64,000 bases of DNA. It comes from Zeimonas sediminis. Lineage in GTDB: Bacteria; Pseudomonadota; Gammaproteobacteria; Burkholderiales; Burkholderiaceae_E. Of the stretch, positions 7,485-16,006 are shown piece after piece. Every line of letters starts with the position of its first letter. Positions within the stretch are counted from its first letter, which is position 1. The notes under the pieces are model-generated. The model was not told the origin of the DNA, did no database searches, and saw only the letters and a program-made list of their open reading frames with translations. The DNA lies in NCBI RefSeq assembly GCF_023721795.1, contig NZ_JAMQYE010000001.1:1302001-1366000 (forward strand), in the 5' to 3' direction. A program made the position numbers and the translations under genes.

Positions 7485-9707
7485 ATGTCCGCTTCCCCTG
7501 CCCCCTCCCCGACCGCCGCATCCGCGCGCCTCGGACTGTCGGCCCGGATCCTGATCGGCCTTGCCGTCGGCGTGCTCGCCGGCCTGTTCTTCGGCGAGCC
7601 GGCCGCCGCCCTTCAGCCGATCGCCGACATCTACATCCGGCTTATGCAGATGACGGTGCTGCCCTACCTGGTGCTGACCCTGATCATCGGACTGGGCCGG
7701 ATGGAAGCCGCCGAGGCGAAGCGGCTCGCGGTGCGCGCCAGCGTCCTGCTCCTCGTGTTCTGGGCCGCGGCCCTGGCGGTCGTCGGCGCGACGACCCTGG
7801 CCTTCCCCGACATGGAAACGGCGTCCTTCTTCAGCTCCTCGCTGGTCTCGGCGCGCGAGCCGCTCGCCCTGCACGAGCTCTACGTCCCGTCCAACCCGTT
7901 CAACGCGATGGCCAACGCGGTGATCCCTGCCGTCGTGCTCTTCAGTTCGGCCTTGGGCGTGGCGCTCATCGGGATCGAGAAGAAGGCGACGTTGCTGGGG
8001 AACCTTCAGGTTCTCGAGCAGGCCGTTTCCCGCGTCACCCGCTTCGTCATTTCGCTGACGCCGATCGGCGTGTTCGCGATCGCGGCCGTCTCCGCCGGCA
8101 CGATGTCGCCCGAAACGCTCGAGCGGCTCGAGGTCTACTTCGCGGCCTTCGCGGTGGCCTCCCTGCTGCTCGCCTTCGTCGTGCTCCCGCTGGCGGTGGC
8201 GGCGGTCACGCCCTTCACATACCTCGAGATCGTGCGCGCCTCGCGCGACGCGCTGCTGACGGCCTTCGTGGCGAGCAACGTGTTCATCGTCTTGCCGATG
8301 CTCGTCGAGCAGGCCAACGCCTTGATGGAAAAGCGCGGCGTTCGATCGCCTCAGGCGAGCTCGACGGTCGAGGCTCTCGTGCCGATGGCCTTCACCTTCC
8401 CGAACGCCGGCAAGCTCCTGACCCTTCTCTTCGTGCCCTACGTCGCGTGGCTGAGCGGCGTCCCGCTCGAGGCGGACCGCTTCGGCACGCTGTTCGGCGC
8501 GGGGCTGCTCGCCTATTTCGCCAAGGCGCAGGTGGCGCTGCCCTTCCTGCTGGACCTGATGGACCTGCCCCACGACCACTTCCAGCTCTACATCCCGACA
8601 ACGATCGTCACCGGCAAGTTCGACTCGATGGTGTCGGCAATGAGCCTGCTCGCGTTTTCGCTGATCGGCGCCGCGGCGATGACCGGATTCCTGCGGATCT
8701 CGGCGGCCAGGCTCCTCCTGACCCTCGCCCTGATCGCCGCCGCGGGGGCGGCGTCGGTGCTCGGGACTCGCGCCGTGCTCTCCGCGACCGTCGACACGAG
8801 TTATCACAAGGGAGAGGTGCTCAGGAAGATGCACGCGTCGAGGTCCGAGGCGCCGAACCTCGTGCACCGGGATCTCTCGAACCTGAAGCAGGACCCCGAG
8901 CTCGAGGGCCTGTCGCCGATCCAGCGGATCCGCGCCCGGGGCACGCTGCGCGTCGGCTACGACCCCGGCAACCTTCCGTTCAGCTTCTTCAACGCCGACG
9001 GAGATCTCGTCGGCCTGGACGTCGAGCTCGCGCAGGCCTTCGCGGAGTCGATCGGCGTGGTGGCCGAGTTCGTCCCGGTCGCGTGGCAGGAATTGCCTCG
9101 CATGCTGGCTTCGGACACGATCGACCTGATGCCGGGCGTCTGGTACCGGCCATTCTGGTTCTCGTCGGTGCGCCTGTCCGAGCCCTACTTCGAGGGCACC
9201 ATGGGCTTCGTCGTGCGCGATGCCCGACGTCACGAGTTCGCGAGCACCGACACGCTCCGCCGTCGCCGGGGCCTGCGCATCGGCGTTCCGCTCGATCCGG
9301 ATCAGGTCCGCGCCAGCCTCGAACGCTACTTCGGGAGCGCCCGGGTGGATTTCGTTCCGCTGGAGTCCGCGGCGCCCTTCCTCGAGGGCCGGCATCCCGA
9401 GCTCGACGCGTTCCTGATGCCGGCGGAGGCCGGCGCCGCGGCCACGCTGCTCCACCCCGAATACGCGATCGTGGTTCCCCAGCCGAATCCGGTCAGGGTG
9501 CCCACCGCCTTCGGCGCGGCACCCGACGCGCGCGACCTGATCGAGACCGTGAACGAGTGGATCGTCTTTGCCCAGAGCAGCGGCCGGATCCGGGAAGCCT
9601 ACGACTACTGGGTGCTGGGCCAGGGCGCCGAGCCGAAAGGCCGGCGCTGGTCGATCCTGCACGACCTGCTCGGCTGGGGCCACGAGGCCTCGGACAGACC
9701 CCGCTGA
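7485..9707 (+). CDS. SLC1/DAACS-type symporter fused to a family 3 solute-binding domain
   Basis: This 740-aa protein joins two normally separate modules. Residues ~1-410 are a dicarboxylate/amino-acid:cation symporter-like membrane domain with about eight helices and re-entrant loops; the usual NMDGT sodium motif is not visible, and FPNAGK occupies the comparable place near residue 305. One extra hydrophobic segment (RLLLTLALIAAAGAASVLG) follows and could bring the C-terminus to the periplasm. Residues ~480-730 are an amino-acid ABC-type binding protein (GTLRVGYDPGNLPFSFFN, GLDVELAQAFAE). It probably binds and imports an anionic or amino-acid solute. The next gene starts 34 bases on. Confidence 0.8.
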   Translation: MSASPAPSPTAASARLGLSARILIGLAVGVLAGLFFGEPAAALQPIADIYIRLMQMTVLPYLVLTLIIGLGRMEAAEAKRLAVRASVLLLVFWAAALAVVGATTLAFPDMETASFFSSSLVSAREPLALHELYVPSNPFNAMANAVIPAVVLFSSALGVALIGIEKKATLLGNLQVLEQAVSRVTRFVISLTPIGVFAIAAVSAGTMSPETLERLEVYFAAFAVASLLLAFVVLPLAVAAVTPFTYLEIVRASRDALLTAFVASNVFIVLPMLVEQANALMEKRGVRSPQASSTVEALVPMAFTFPNAGKLLTLLFVPYVAWLSGVPLEADRFGTLFGAGLLAYFAKAQVALPFLLDLMDLPHDHFQLYIPTTIVTGKFDSMVSAMSLLAFSLIGAAAMTGFLRISAARLLLTLALIAAAGAASVLGTRAVLSATVDTSYHKGEVLRKMHASRSEAPNLVHRDLSNLKQDPELEGLSPIQRIRARGTLRVGYDPGNLPFSFFNADGDLVGLDVELAQAFAESIGVVAEFVPVAWQELPRMLASDTIDLMPGVWYRPFWFSSVRLSEPYFEGTMGFVVRDARRHEFASTDTLRRRRGLRIGVPLDPDQVRASLERYFGSARVDFVPLESAAPFLEGRHPELDAFLMPAEAGAAATLLHPEYAIVVPQPNPVRVPTAFGAAPDARDLIETVNEWIVFAQSSGRIREAYDYWVLGQGAEPKGRRWSILHDLLGWGHEASDRPR

Positions 9708-9741
9708 GGGCGAGCGCGCCCAGGAAAAGGAGGATCACCCC

Positions 9742-12696
9742 TTGAGCCGACCATCTTCGCTCCGCGCGAAACGCGTCGCGGCCTGCATGCTGTTGTCGAC
9801 GGCGCTCGCGAGCGGCGCCACGCTGGCGAGCGCCGAAAAGGAGGCCAGCGACGCCGGCGACCGGCATCGCGGCTGGATCGCCGACATGAAGGAGCGCCCC
9901 CGCGGCCCCTTCTCCGCGATCAAGTGGTTCTGCAAGGACGGCAGGGTGTTGCCGCCGAAGGACTACTCGTGCGCGAAGCGCGGCGAGGGGTGGCAACACG
10001 GCGAATGGAGCGATCGCACCAGGGAGCTTCGCTCGAAGGGATACGCGATCGCGACGCTGCTCGCGGGCATGGAAGCGAGCAAGGCGATCGCATCGCCGTC
10101 GTTTCCCGACACCTACGCGCAGATCCTGGTGGAGCGTTTCCTCGTGGCGGCCGACGATGGCTGGATCTTCCGCAAGGCGCGCTTCTACCGGGGCGCGATC
10201 CAGGAAGAGGACGAGCGCGAGGGGGCCCGCAACCTGCTGACCGCATTGGCCGGTCGCGACGACTGGATCGGATACCGGTTTCCCGCGCTGCGGGCCGGCG
10301 TGCGCCTGCTTCCGCACGGCGCCGAGACGGCGTCGGCGCAGCGGGTCCGGAACATGGCCGCGGCCCTGGCAGATGCCGACCCGGCCTTCCAGCCGCTCCG
10401 GGTCAAGATCCACGGCTCTCCCGATGCCTCGGATGCTGCGAGCGTTCGCGACTACGGTGCCCGGTCCGCGAACGCCGGTCTGCGGCAGCGGGCGGAGGCG
10501 CTCGCCGCCGAGATCGACCGGGTCTACGCGCCGCGGCCGATCGCCGACGCGCTCGAGCGGGCCGCGAAGGACCTGGGAAGTTCGCCCCGGCTGCAGGCGC
10601 GCCTGCGCACGGCCGGCAGCGCCCTTTCCGCCGAGCGCAGCGCTATCCAGCGCTTCGTGACCACTGCCGCCCTGCTCGCCGACCTGCGCGACTCGCTGCC
10701 CGGGCTGGGAGCGCCGGCGGCACGCCTGAAACTGCTCGATCTGTCGTTGGCGGTGGAACTGGAGAACTTCCGCGCAGCCACGGAAATGGCAAGGGAGTTG
10801 CCGTCGACGAGCCGGCAGGACGGCCTGCGGCTGCTGTCCGCAGCCGCCGACGCGGCGTACGGGACCGGCATGCTCCGCGCCCGCGAGCACGCCGAGCTGC
10901 GGAAGTCGTTCCGCAGCGTCGCGTCCGATGCCATCCCCCTGTCGGACTACCTGGCGGCGCTGCGCCACCTCGCGCTCGTCCCCGGCTGGGGAACGCAGGG
11001 CCTGCGGATGCACTTCGGCGACGCAATGGACAAGCTTGGCGAGATCGAACCGCTCGCCGGCCTGTTCATCCAGGACCAGCTTCGCGGCAGCCCGCTCCTG
11101 TTCTACTCCCGGCTTCTCGACGCCTTGTCGCGCGACGCGAATCGGCTGGCGGGCGTGCGCCACAAGCTTCTCGGACGCGACATCGGTTCGGGCTTCAGCG
11201 CGCTGAATCCCGGCCTTGCGCGCGGGATCCTCAGGGCTGCCCCCGACATGAAGCGGGTCGAGGAATTCCGCCCAGACGGCATCTACGTCCTGCCGGAAAC
11301 CGTTTCGGATCTTCCGCCGCTTGCCGGGATCCTGACCGCCGGCGCCGGGAACCCCCTGTCCCACGTCCAGCTTCTGGCGAGAAACCTGGGGATCCCGAAC
11401 GTGGCGGTGGACGAGTCGCTGCTGCCGGAACTGCGCCGGCACGACGGCAAGCGCATCGTGCTCGCAGTCAGTCCGGCGGGGCTGGTCGAGATCAACGAGG
11501 ACGGACAGGGCTGGGATCGGGTGTTCGGCGAGCATAAGCAGGCCGAACCGGGGGTCATGTTCGAACCCGACCTGGACAAGCTGGATCTCCGCAGGCGGGG
11601 CTTCGTGAGTCTGGACGAACTGCGCGCGAGCGACTCGGGACGCATCGTGGGGCCCAAGGCTGCCAAGCTGGGCGAACTCAAGGCGAGCTTTCCCGACCGC
11701 GTGGCGCCCGGCGTCGCCATCCCGTTCGGCCTCTATCGGGAAACGGTGCTCGAGCGGCCCCACCGGAACTCCGGAAAATCCGTCTACGAGTGGATGGTCG
11801 AGAGCTTTCGCAGGCTCGAGTCGATGCCCTCGGGCTCCGCGGAAGCCACGGAATTCGGGGAGCGGCTGCGGGCCGAGATCTACGCGATCGTCCGGCACAC
11901 CGACCCGGGGCCGCGCTTTCGGCAGCGCCTGCGACAGGCGATGGACAATGCATTCGGCCGCGGCTTCGACGGCGGCGTCTTCGTCCGCTCGGACACCAAC
12001 GTGGAGGACCTGCCCGGGTTCACCGGCGCCGGTCTCAACCTCACGCTCTTCAACGTCGTCGGCTTCGAGAACGTCGTGCAGGCGATCGCCGAGGTGTGGG
12101 CGTCGCCCTATACCCCGCGGGCCTGGGCGTGGCGACAGTCGCACATGAAGGGACCCGAGCACGTCTATCCGGCGGTGCTGCTGCTGAAGACGGTTCCCTC
12201 CGAGATTTCCGGCGTGATGATCACGCAGGACGTCGACACGGGAGACCCGGACCGACTGTCGGTGGCGGTGAACGAGGGCGTCGGCGGCGCGGTCGAGGGG
12301 CAGGCCGCAGAGTCCGTCCGCATCGACCGCCGTACCGGCGTCGTGAGCCTGATGGCCACGGCGACCGCTTCGCGCCGGATGGTGCCGAGGTCGAACGGAG
12401 GCATTGCAAGGGTTCCCGTCTCCGGGGCCGATACCTTGCTGAACGAGGATCAGACAAGACAGCTGATAGCGTTCGCCGACGAGATCCCGAGGAAATTCCC
12501 TCAGCTGGGCGAGGACGGCAAGCCGGTGGCCGCCGACGTCGAGTTCGGGTTCGTCGGCGGGAAACTTTGGCTGCTGCAGATCCGGCCCTTCAATGAAAGT
12601 CGGGAGGCCCGGGGATCCGACTACCTGATCGGCATGGACATGGCGCTTTCGACGAGCCTCGGCCGCACGGTCGACATGAGGGAGTCATTCCGATGA
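9742..12696 (+). CDS. Exported PEP-utiliser/pyruvate-phosphate-dikinase-like protein
   Basis: The start is TTG at 9742, preceded by a perfect AGGAGG eight bases upstream; the frame is open to 9568, but that would overlap the symporter. The N-terminus reads as a Sec signal peptide (AKRVAACMLLSTALASG, then ASA). The 984-aa protein has an unrecognised helical N-terminal ~480 residues. Next comes a phosphohistidine domain with the catalytic-type His at 541 (NPLSHVQLLARNLGIPNV), then a PPDK-type ATP-grasp from ~635 to 950 (GPKAAKLGEL, VFVRSDTNVEDLPGF, LLQIRPF). His-domain-first order is that of glucan water dikinases, not of PEP synthase. Export of an ATP-grasp enzyme is unexpected. It is coupled to the next gene by ATGA. 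Confidence 0.75.
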   Translation: MSRPSSLRAKRVAACMLLSTALASGATLASAEKEASDAGDRHRGWIADMKERPRGPFSAIKWFCKDGRVLPPKDYSCAKRGEGWQHGEWSDRTRELRSKGYAIATLLAGMEASKAIASPSFPDTYAQILVERFLVAADDGWIFRKARFYRGAIQEEDEREGARNLLTALAGRDDWIGYRFPALRAGVRLLPHGAETASAQRVRNMAAALADADPAFQPLRVKIHGSPDASDAASVRDYGARSANAGLRQRAEALAAEIDRVYAPRPIADALERAAKDLGSSPRLQARLRTAGSALSAERSAIQRFVTTAALLADLRDSLPGLGAPAARLKLLDLSLAVELENFRAATEMARELPSTSRQDGLRLLSAAADAAYGTGMLRAREHAELRKSFRSVASDAIPLSDYLAALRHLALVPGWGTQGLRMHFGDAMDKLGEIEPLAGLFIQDQLRGSPLLFYSRLLDALSRDANRLAGVRHKLLGRDIGSGFSALNPGLARGILRAAPDMKRVEEFRPDGIYVLPETVSDLPPLAGILTAGAGNPLSHVQLLARNLGIPNVAVDESLLPELRRHDGKRIVLAVSPAGLVEINEDGQGWDRVFGEHKQAEPGVMFEPDLDKLDLRRRGFVSLDELRASDSGRIVGPKAAKLGELKASFPDRVAPGVAIPFGLYRETVLERPHRNSGKSVYEWMVESFRRLESMPSGSAEATEFGERLRAEIYAIVRHTDPGPRFRQRLRQAMDNAFGRGFDGGVFVRSDTNVEDLPGFTGAGLNLTLFNVVGFENVVQAIAEVWASPYTPRAWAWRQSHMKGPEHVYPAVLLLKTVPSEISGVMITQDVDTGDPDRLSVAVNEGVGGAVEGQAAESVRIDRRTGVVSLMATATASRRMVPRSNGGIARVPVSGADTLLNEDQTRQLIAFADEIPRKFPQLGEDGKPVAADVEFGFVGGKLWLLQIRPFNESREARGSDYLIGMDMALSTSLGRTVDMRESFR

Positions 12697-13964
12697 AGGG
12701 ACTTCGAATCGCACGGCCCCTCGTCCTCGCGGTCTGCGGGGCGCTGGCGGCCGCTGCACTCGCCTACCCGCTCGACGGCTACGAGGAAACCGGCATCCGC
12801 CGGCTCGAGGGCAGCCGTCTGGCGAACGAGGGAAAGGTCAAGGACGTCGGGCAGCCGCCGGGCGCGCTGCTGGGGCTCGACGCGGTCGACCTGCGGCTGC
12901 TCGGCCAGGATTTCGATCTTCCCGAACCGGACCCGGAATTCACCCGCCAGGTCAACCGAGTGCTGACGGGCAGCATGGACGCGTACGGCCTGGCGGTGCT
13001 CGACCTCAGCGACCCGTCCAGGCCGCGCTACGCGGAACACCGGGGCGATCACCGCCAGAACGTCGGCAGCGTGGGCAAGCTGGTGGTCGCGCTGTCGCTG
13101 TTCCAGGCCCTGGCGGACACCTATCCGGAGGATGTCGAAGCGCGCAGACGGGTGCTGGCGCGCACGGTCGTCACCGCCGACGGCTTCTCGCAGTCGGATC
13201 ATCACACCGTCCGGATCTTCGATCCCGCGACCCGGACGCTGACCCGCCGTGCGGTGCAGATCGGCGACCGGGCGACCCTGTACGAGTGGCTGGACTGGAT
13301 GCTGTCGCCGAGCTCGAACTCGGCCGCCGGGATGGTCATGCGCGAAACGATGCTGCTGCGGCAGTACGGGAAGGCCTACCCGCCGGCCGAGCCGGAGATC
13401 CGCCGGTTCTTCGATGAAACGCCGGCGAAGGCCCTGACCGAGCTCTTCGAACGCTCGTTCTACGAGCCGTTGACGCGAAACGGCCTGGACCTCGGCATGC
13501 TGCGGCAGGGAAGCTTCTTCACCGCCACCGGCAAGCGGAAGGTCCCCGGCCCGGGAGACAGCTACGGCACCGCGCGGGAGTTGATGCGTTACCTGTTGCG
13601 AATGGAGCAGGGACGCCTCGTGGACCCCTTTTCGAGCCGGGAGATCAAGCGGCTGATCTACGTCACCGAGCGGCGGATCCGCTATGCGTCCTCGCCGGCG
13701 CTGACCGAGTCCGCGGTCTACTTCAAGTCGGGATCCCTGTACGAGTGCGCGAAGGAGCCGGGGTTCGCCTGCCGCCCTTACGCAGGCAACGTCAGGAACT
13801 ACATGAACTCGACCGCGATCGTCGAGCATCCCGCCGGAGATCGGAGGCTCTACTACATGAGCACGCTGGTCACCAACATCCTTCGCAAGAACTCGGCCGC
13901 GGAGCATCAGGCGCTCGCAACCCGCCTGCACGGGCTGATCGAGTCGATCCACGCGCCCAGGTGA
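12693..13964 (+). CDS. Secreted serine hydrolase of the class A beta-lactamase/PBP fold
   Basis: The ATG overlaps the previous stop as ATGA, so translation is coupled. A signal peptide covers residues 1-24. The three hallmark motifs of active-site serine penicilloyl transferases are present in order: SxxK at Ser126-Lys129 (GSVGKL), SxN at Ser207-Asn209, and KSG at 345-347. At 423 aa it is much longer than class A beta-lactamases (~290), with an insertion between motifs two and three and two cysteines beside KSG. Peptidoglycan or another acyl substrate is possible; antibiotic resistance cannot be assumed. It ends the three-gene unit and faces a second hydrolase of the same fold. Confidence 0.75.
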   Translation: MKGLRIARPLVLAVCGALAAAALAYPLDGYEETGIRRLEGSRLANEGKVKDVGQPPGALLGLDAVDLRLLGQDFDLPEPDPEFTRQVNRVLTGSMDAYGLAVLDLSDPSRPRYAEHRGDHRQNVGSVGKLVVALSLFQALADTYPEDVEARRRVLARTVVTADGFSQSDHHTVRIFDPATRTLTRRAVQIGDRATLYEWLDWMLSPSSNSAAGMVMRETMLLRQYGKAYPPAEPEIRRFFDETPAKALTELFERSFYEPLTRNGLDLGMLRQGSFFTATGKRKVPGPGDSYGTARELMRYLLRMEQGRLVDPFSSREIKRLIYVTERRIRYASSPALTESAVYFKSGSLYECAKEPGFACRPYAGNVRNYMNSTAIVEHPAGDRRLYYMSTLVTNILRKNSAAEHQALATRLHGLIESIHAPR

Positions 13965-14041
13965 ACAGCGTGGACGCGCCCGTCCCTTCGCCGAGTGCCG
14001 AAGATGCCCCCGCCCCCCAGCGGGACCGGCGGCGCGAGACG

Positions 14042-14950
14042 CTAGCGTCCGATCGGGGCCGTGACGAGGTCGTGCAGCGGCGCCGCCAGCCGAAGCAGCC
14101 ACTCGCCGCCGTCGGCATCGTCGGCGATCCCGACGAGGATGTAGCGATGCGCGCCGTGCTCGACCAGCACGCTGTCCGCGTGGTGATTGCGCCAGGTGCC
14201 GGACTTGCGGAACACCGCGCCGCCGGGCCGCGCCTCGAGCCCCGCGACGAACTTGTGCCGAATGCCCGGATTGGACAGGACATCCTTCATCAGCGCGTTC
14301 AGCGGCGGCGCGAGCAGCCTGTCGTTCGCGAGCAGGTAGTACAGCCGCGCGACCTGGAACGCCGTCGCGCCGTGCGAGAAGTTGTGCAAGGGATCGCGCC
14401 GGTAGGCACTCTGCCTGCCGTAGGACTTCCCGACCCACAGCCCCCCGCCGAGCTCCGGGTCGTACAAGCGGAATCGCGGCGACTGCAGGATCTCCAGCAG
14501 GCGTTCCTCGCCCACTTGCCTGAGCACGCGGGTCGCATCCTCGTTGCTGGAGTAGCGGATCATGTTGGTCATCGCCGCGAGCAGGTCGGCATCGATCGGC
14601 ATGCGCCCGTCTTCGGCCTCGGCGAGCGCGCCGAGCAGGATCGCGATCTTCGGAAGGCTCGCGGCGTACATCATGTGGTCGCCGTTGATCATCGCGAGCC
14701 GGGGCGCGCCGGGTCGTGTCGCGTCGACCAGCGCAAGCGCGAGCCGGCGCGCCCGAACCGCCTCTTCCAGCCCGAGCTCCCGCACGACGCGCTCGAGACC
14801 GGCCTGCAGCGCGGCATCGCGAGCCTGACGAAGCTCGGGCAGGACGCCGCTCGCGGCGTGAACGGCCAGCGGCGCCGAGAGGGCCGCGAGAAGCAGCGAA
14901 AGCCGGCAGAGGATGCGACGCAGGATCAATACGGCTCGGCCCGGCGGCAC
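14042..14950 (-). CDS. Secreted class A beta-lactamase-like serine hydrolase
   Basis: The frame is open to an ATG at 15064, which would cross the start of the divergent neighbour. GTG at 14950 follows AGG and gives a good signal peptide (ILRRILCRLSLLLAALS, ending VHA), so it is preferred. In this numbering SxxK is Ser98-Lys101 (ASLPK), SxN is Ser134-Asn136, and KSGT is 249-252. The ~300-aa size fits class A enzymes, but the omega-loop glutamate could not be placed with confidence. It converges on the preceding hydrolase gene, 77 bases apart, and could be a paralogue. Confidence 0.75.
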   Translation of the reverse strand: MPPGRAVLILRRILCRLSLLLAALSAPLAVHAASGVLPELRQARDAALQAGLERVVRELGLEEAVRARRLALALVDATRPGAPRLAMINGDHMMYAASLPKIAILLGALAEAEDGRMPIDADLLAAMTNMIRYSSNEDATRVLRQVGEERLLEILQSPRFRLYDPELGGGLWVGKSYGRQSAYRRDPLHNFSHGATAFQVARLYYLLANDRLLAPPLNALMKDVLSNPGIRHKFVAGLEARPGGAVFRKSGTWRNHHADSVLVEHGAHRYILVGIADDADGGEWLLRLAAPLHDLVTAPIGR

Positions 14951-15051
14951 GCGCCGACCTTCGCGCCTCGAAGCGAAGCGAGCGGCCTCGCCGGGCGGCA
15001 GGCCTTTGCGGCATCGGGAAGAACGGAAGACCACCACTGGAGCAAGGCGAA

Positions 15052-15990
15052 ATGAAAGGCTCAATCTGGATCGGCGCGATCGCTCTCGCCGCCGCCGGTG
15101 CGTTCACCACGATCGCGGGTGCCGCGCCGGAATCCATTCGGACCGAGACGGTGCGCTTCGAACGCGGCGCATCCGGCGCAGTCGTCGAGGACACGATCAC
15201 CGGCCGCCAGATCGTCGACTACGTGCTGCGCGCCCGGGAAGGACAGTCCATGAACGTCAGCATGGCGACGGACAACGGCGCGAACTACTTCAATATTCTC
15301 GCACCCGGCGAGGGGGAAGTCGCGCTCTTCAACGGTTCGACGTCGGAAAACCAGTTCGAGGGCGTCCTGCCCCGCAGCGGCGATTACCGCATCAGGGTGT
15401 ACCTGATGCCGTCGGCCGCGCGTCGGCACGAGGCGGCCAGGTATCGTCTCGAGATGATCGTGTCCGGTCCGGCAAGAGCCTCGGGCGCGCGGGCCGGTGC
15501 GACGGCCACCGCCGCACCGTCGACGAGCGGCTCCGATGCCGATCTCGGTCGAGCGATCCGGAAGACGCTCGGTGGCGACTGGGAGGCGAACTACTTCGAT
15601 GCCCGGGTGGACCTCGACGGCGACGGCACACCGGAGGTCGTGGCCATGGTCGCCGGCCCCATGGTGTGCGGCACGGGCGGTTGCCCGGTGCTCGTGTTCA
15701 CGCCGTCGCCGGACGGTCTTCGGCTCGTCTCGCGGATCAGTGTGTCCCGTCCTCCGGTGGCGGTTTCGAGCCGGAGCTCTCATGGCTGGCGCAACCTCAT
15801 CGTCACCATCGGTGGCGGCGGAATCCCCTCCGGCAGCGCAGAGTTGCGGTTCGACGGCAGGCGCTACCCGTTCAATCCGACGGTGCCGCCGGCCCTGGCG
15901 CCGGCCGATCTCGCGTCGGGGGAAGTCCTGATCCCCGAATTCCGCTCGTTCAGGGACGGCAAGCCGCTTCCCGCCGCTGCGGCCGAGTGA
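15052..15990 (+). CDS. Secreted two-domain beta-rich protein
   Basis: The ATG at 15052 gives a Sec signal peptide of ~24 residues; an open frame from 14716 is antisense to the hydrolase gene and is not used. The first half (~residues 25-135) resembles a bacterial pre-peptidase C-terminal type beta-sandwich (IVDYVLRAREGQSM, FEGVLPRSGDYRIRVY). An alanine/threonine/serine linker follows. The second half includes DLDGDGTPEV, a calcium-loop-like motif of FG-GAP/VCBS repeats, and a CGTGGC pair. The function is unknown. It is followed 16 bases later by another exported protein and is probably co-transcribed with it. Confidence 0.7.
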   Translation: MKGSIWIGAIALAAAGAFTTIAGAAPESIRTETVRFERGASGAVVEDTITGRQIVDYVLRAREGQSMNVSMATDNGANYFNILAPGEGEVALFNGSTSENQFEGVLPRSGDYRIRVYLMPSAARRHEAARYRLEMIVSGPARASGARAGATATAAPSTSGSDADLGRAIRKTLGGDWEANYFDARVDLDGDGTPEVVAMVAGPMVCGTGGCPVLVFTPSPDGLRLVSRISVSRPPVAVSSRSSHGWRNLIVTIGGGGIPSGSAELRFDGRRYPFNPTVPPALAPADLASGEVLIPEFRSFRDGKPLPAAAAE

Positions 15991-16006
15991 GCATGAGGCT
16001 GAAACC

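Noticed and set aside
7257-12162. Long minus-strand frames under the symporter fusion and dikinase-like genes
   Set aside because: Third-position GC creates stop-free antisense frames here; the plus-strand proteins have domains, signals and ribosome binding sites.
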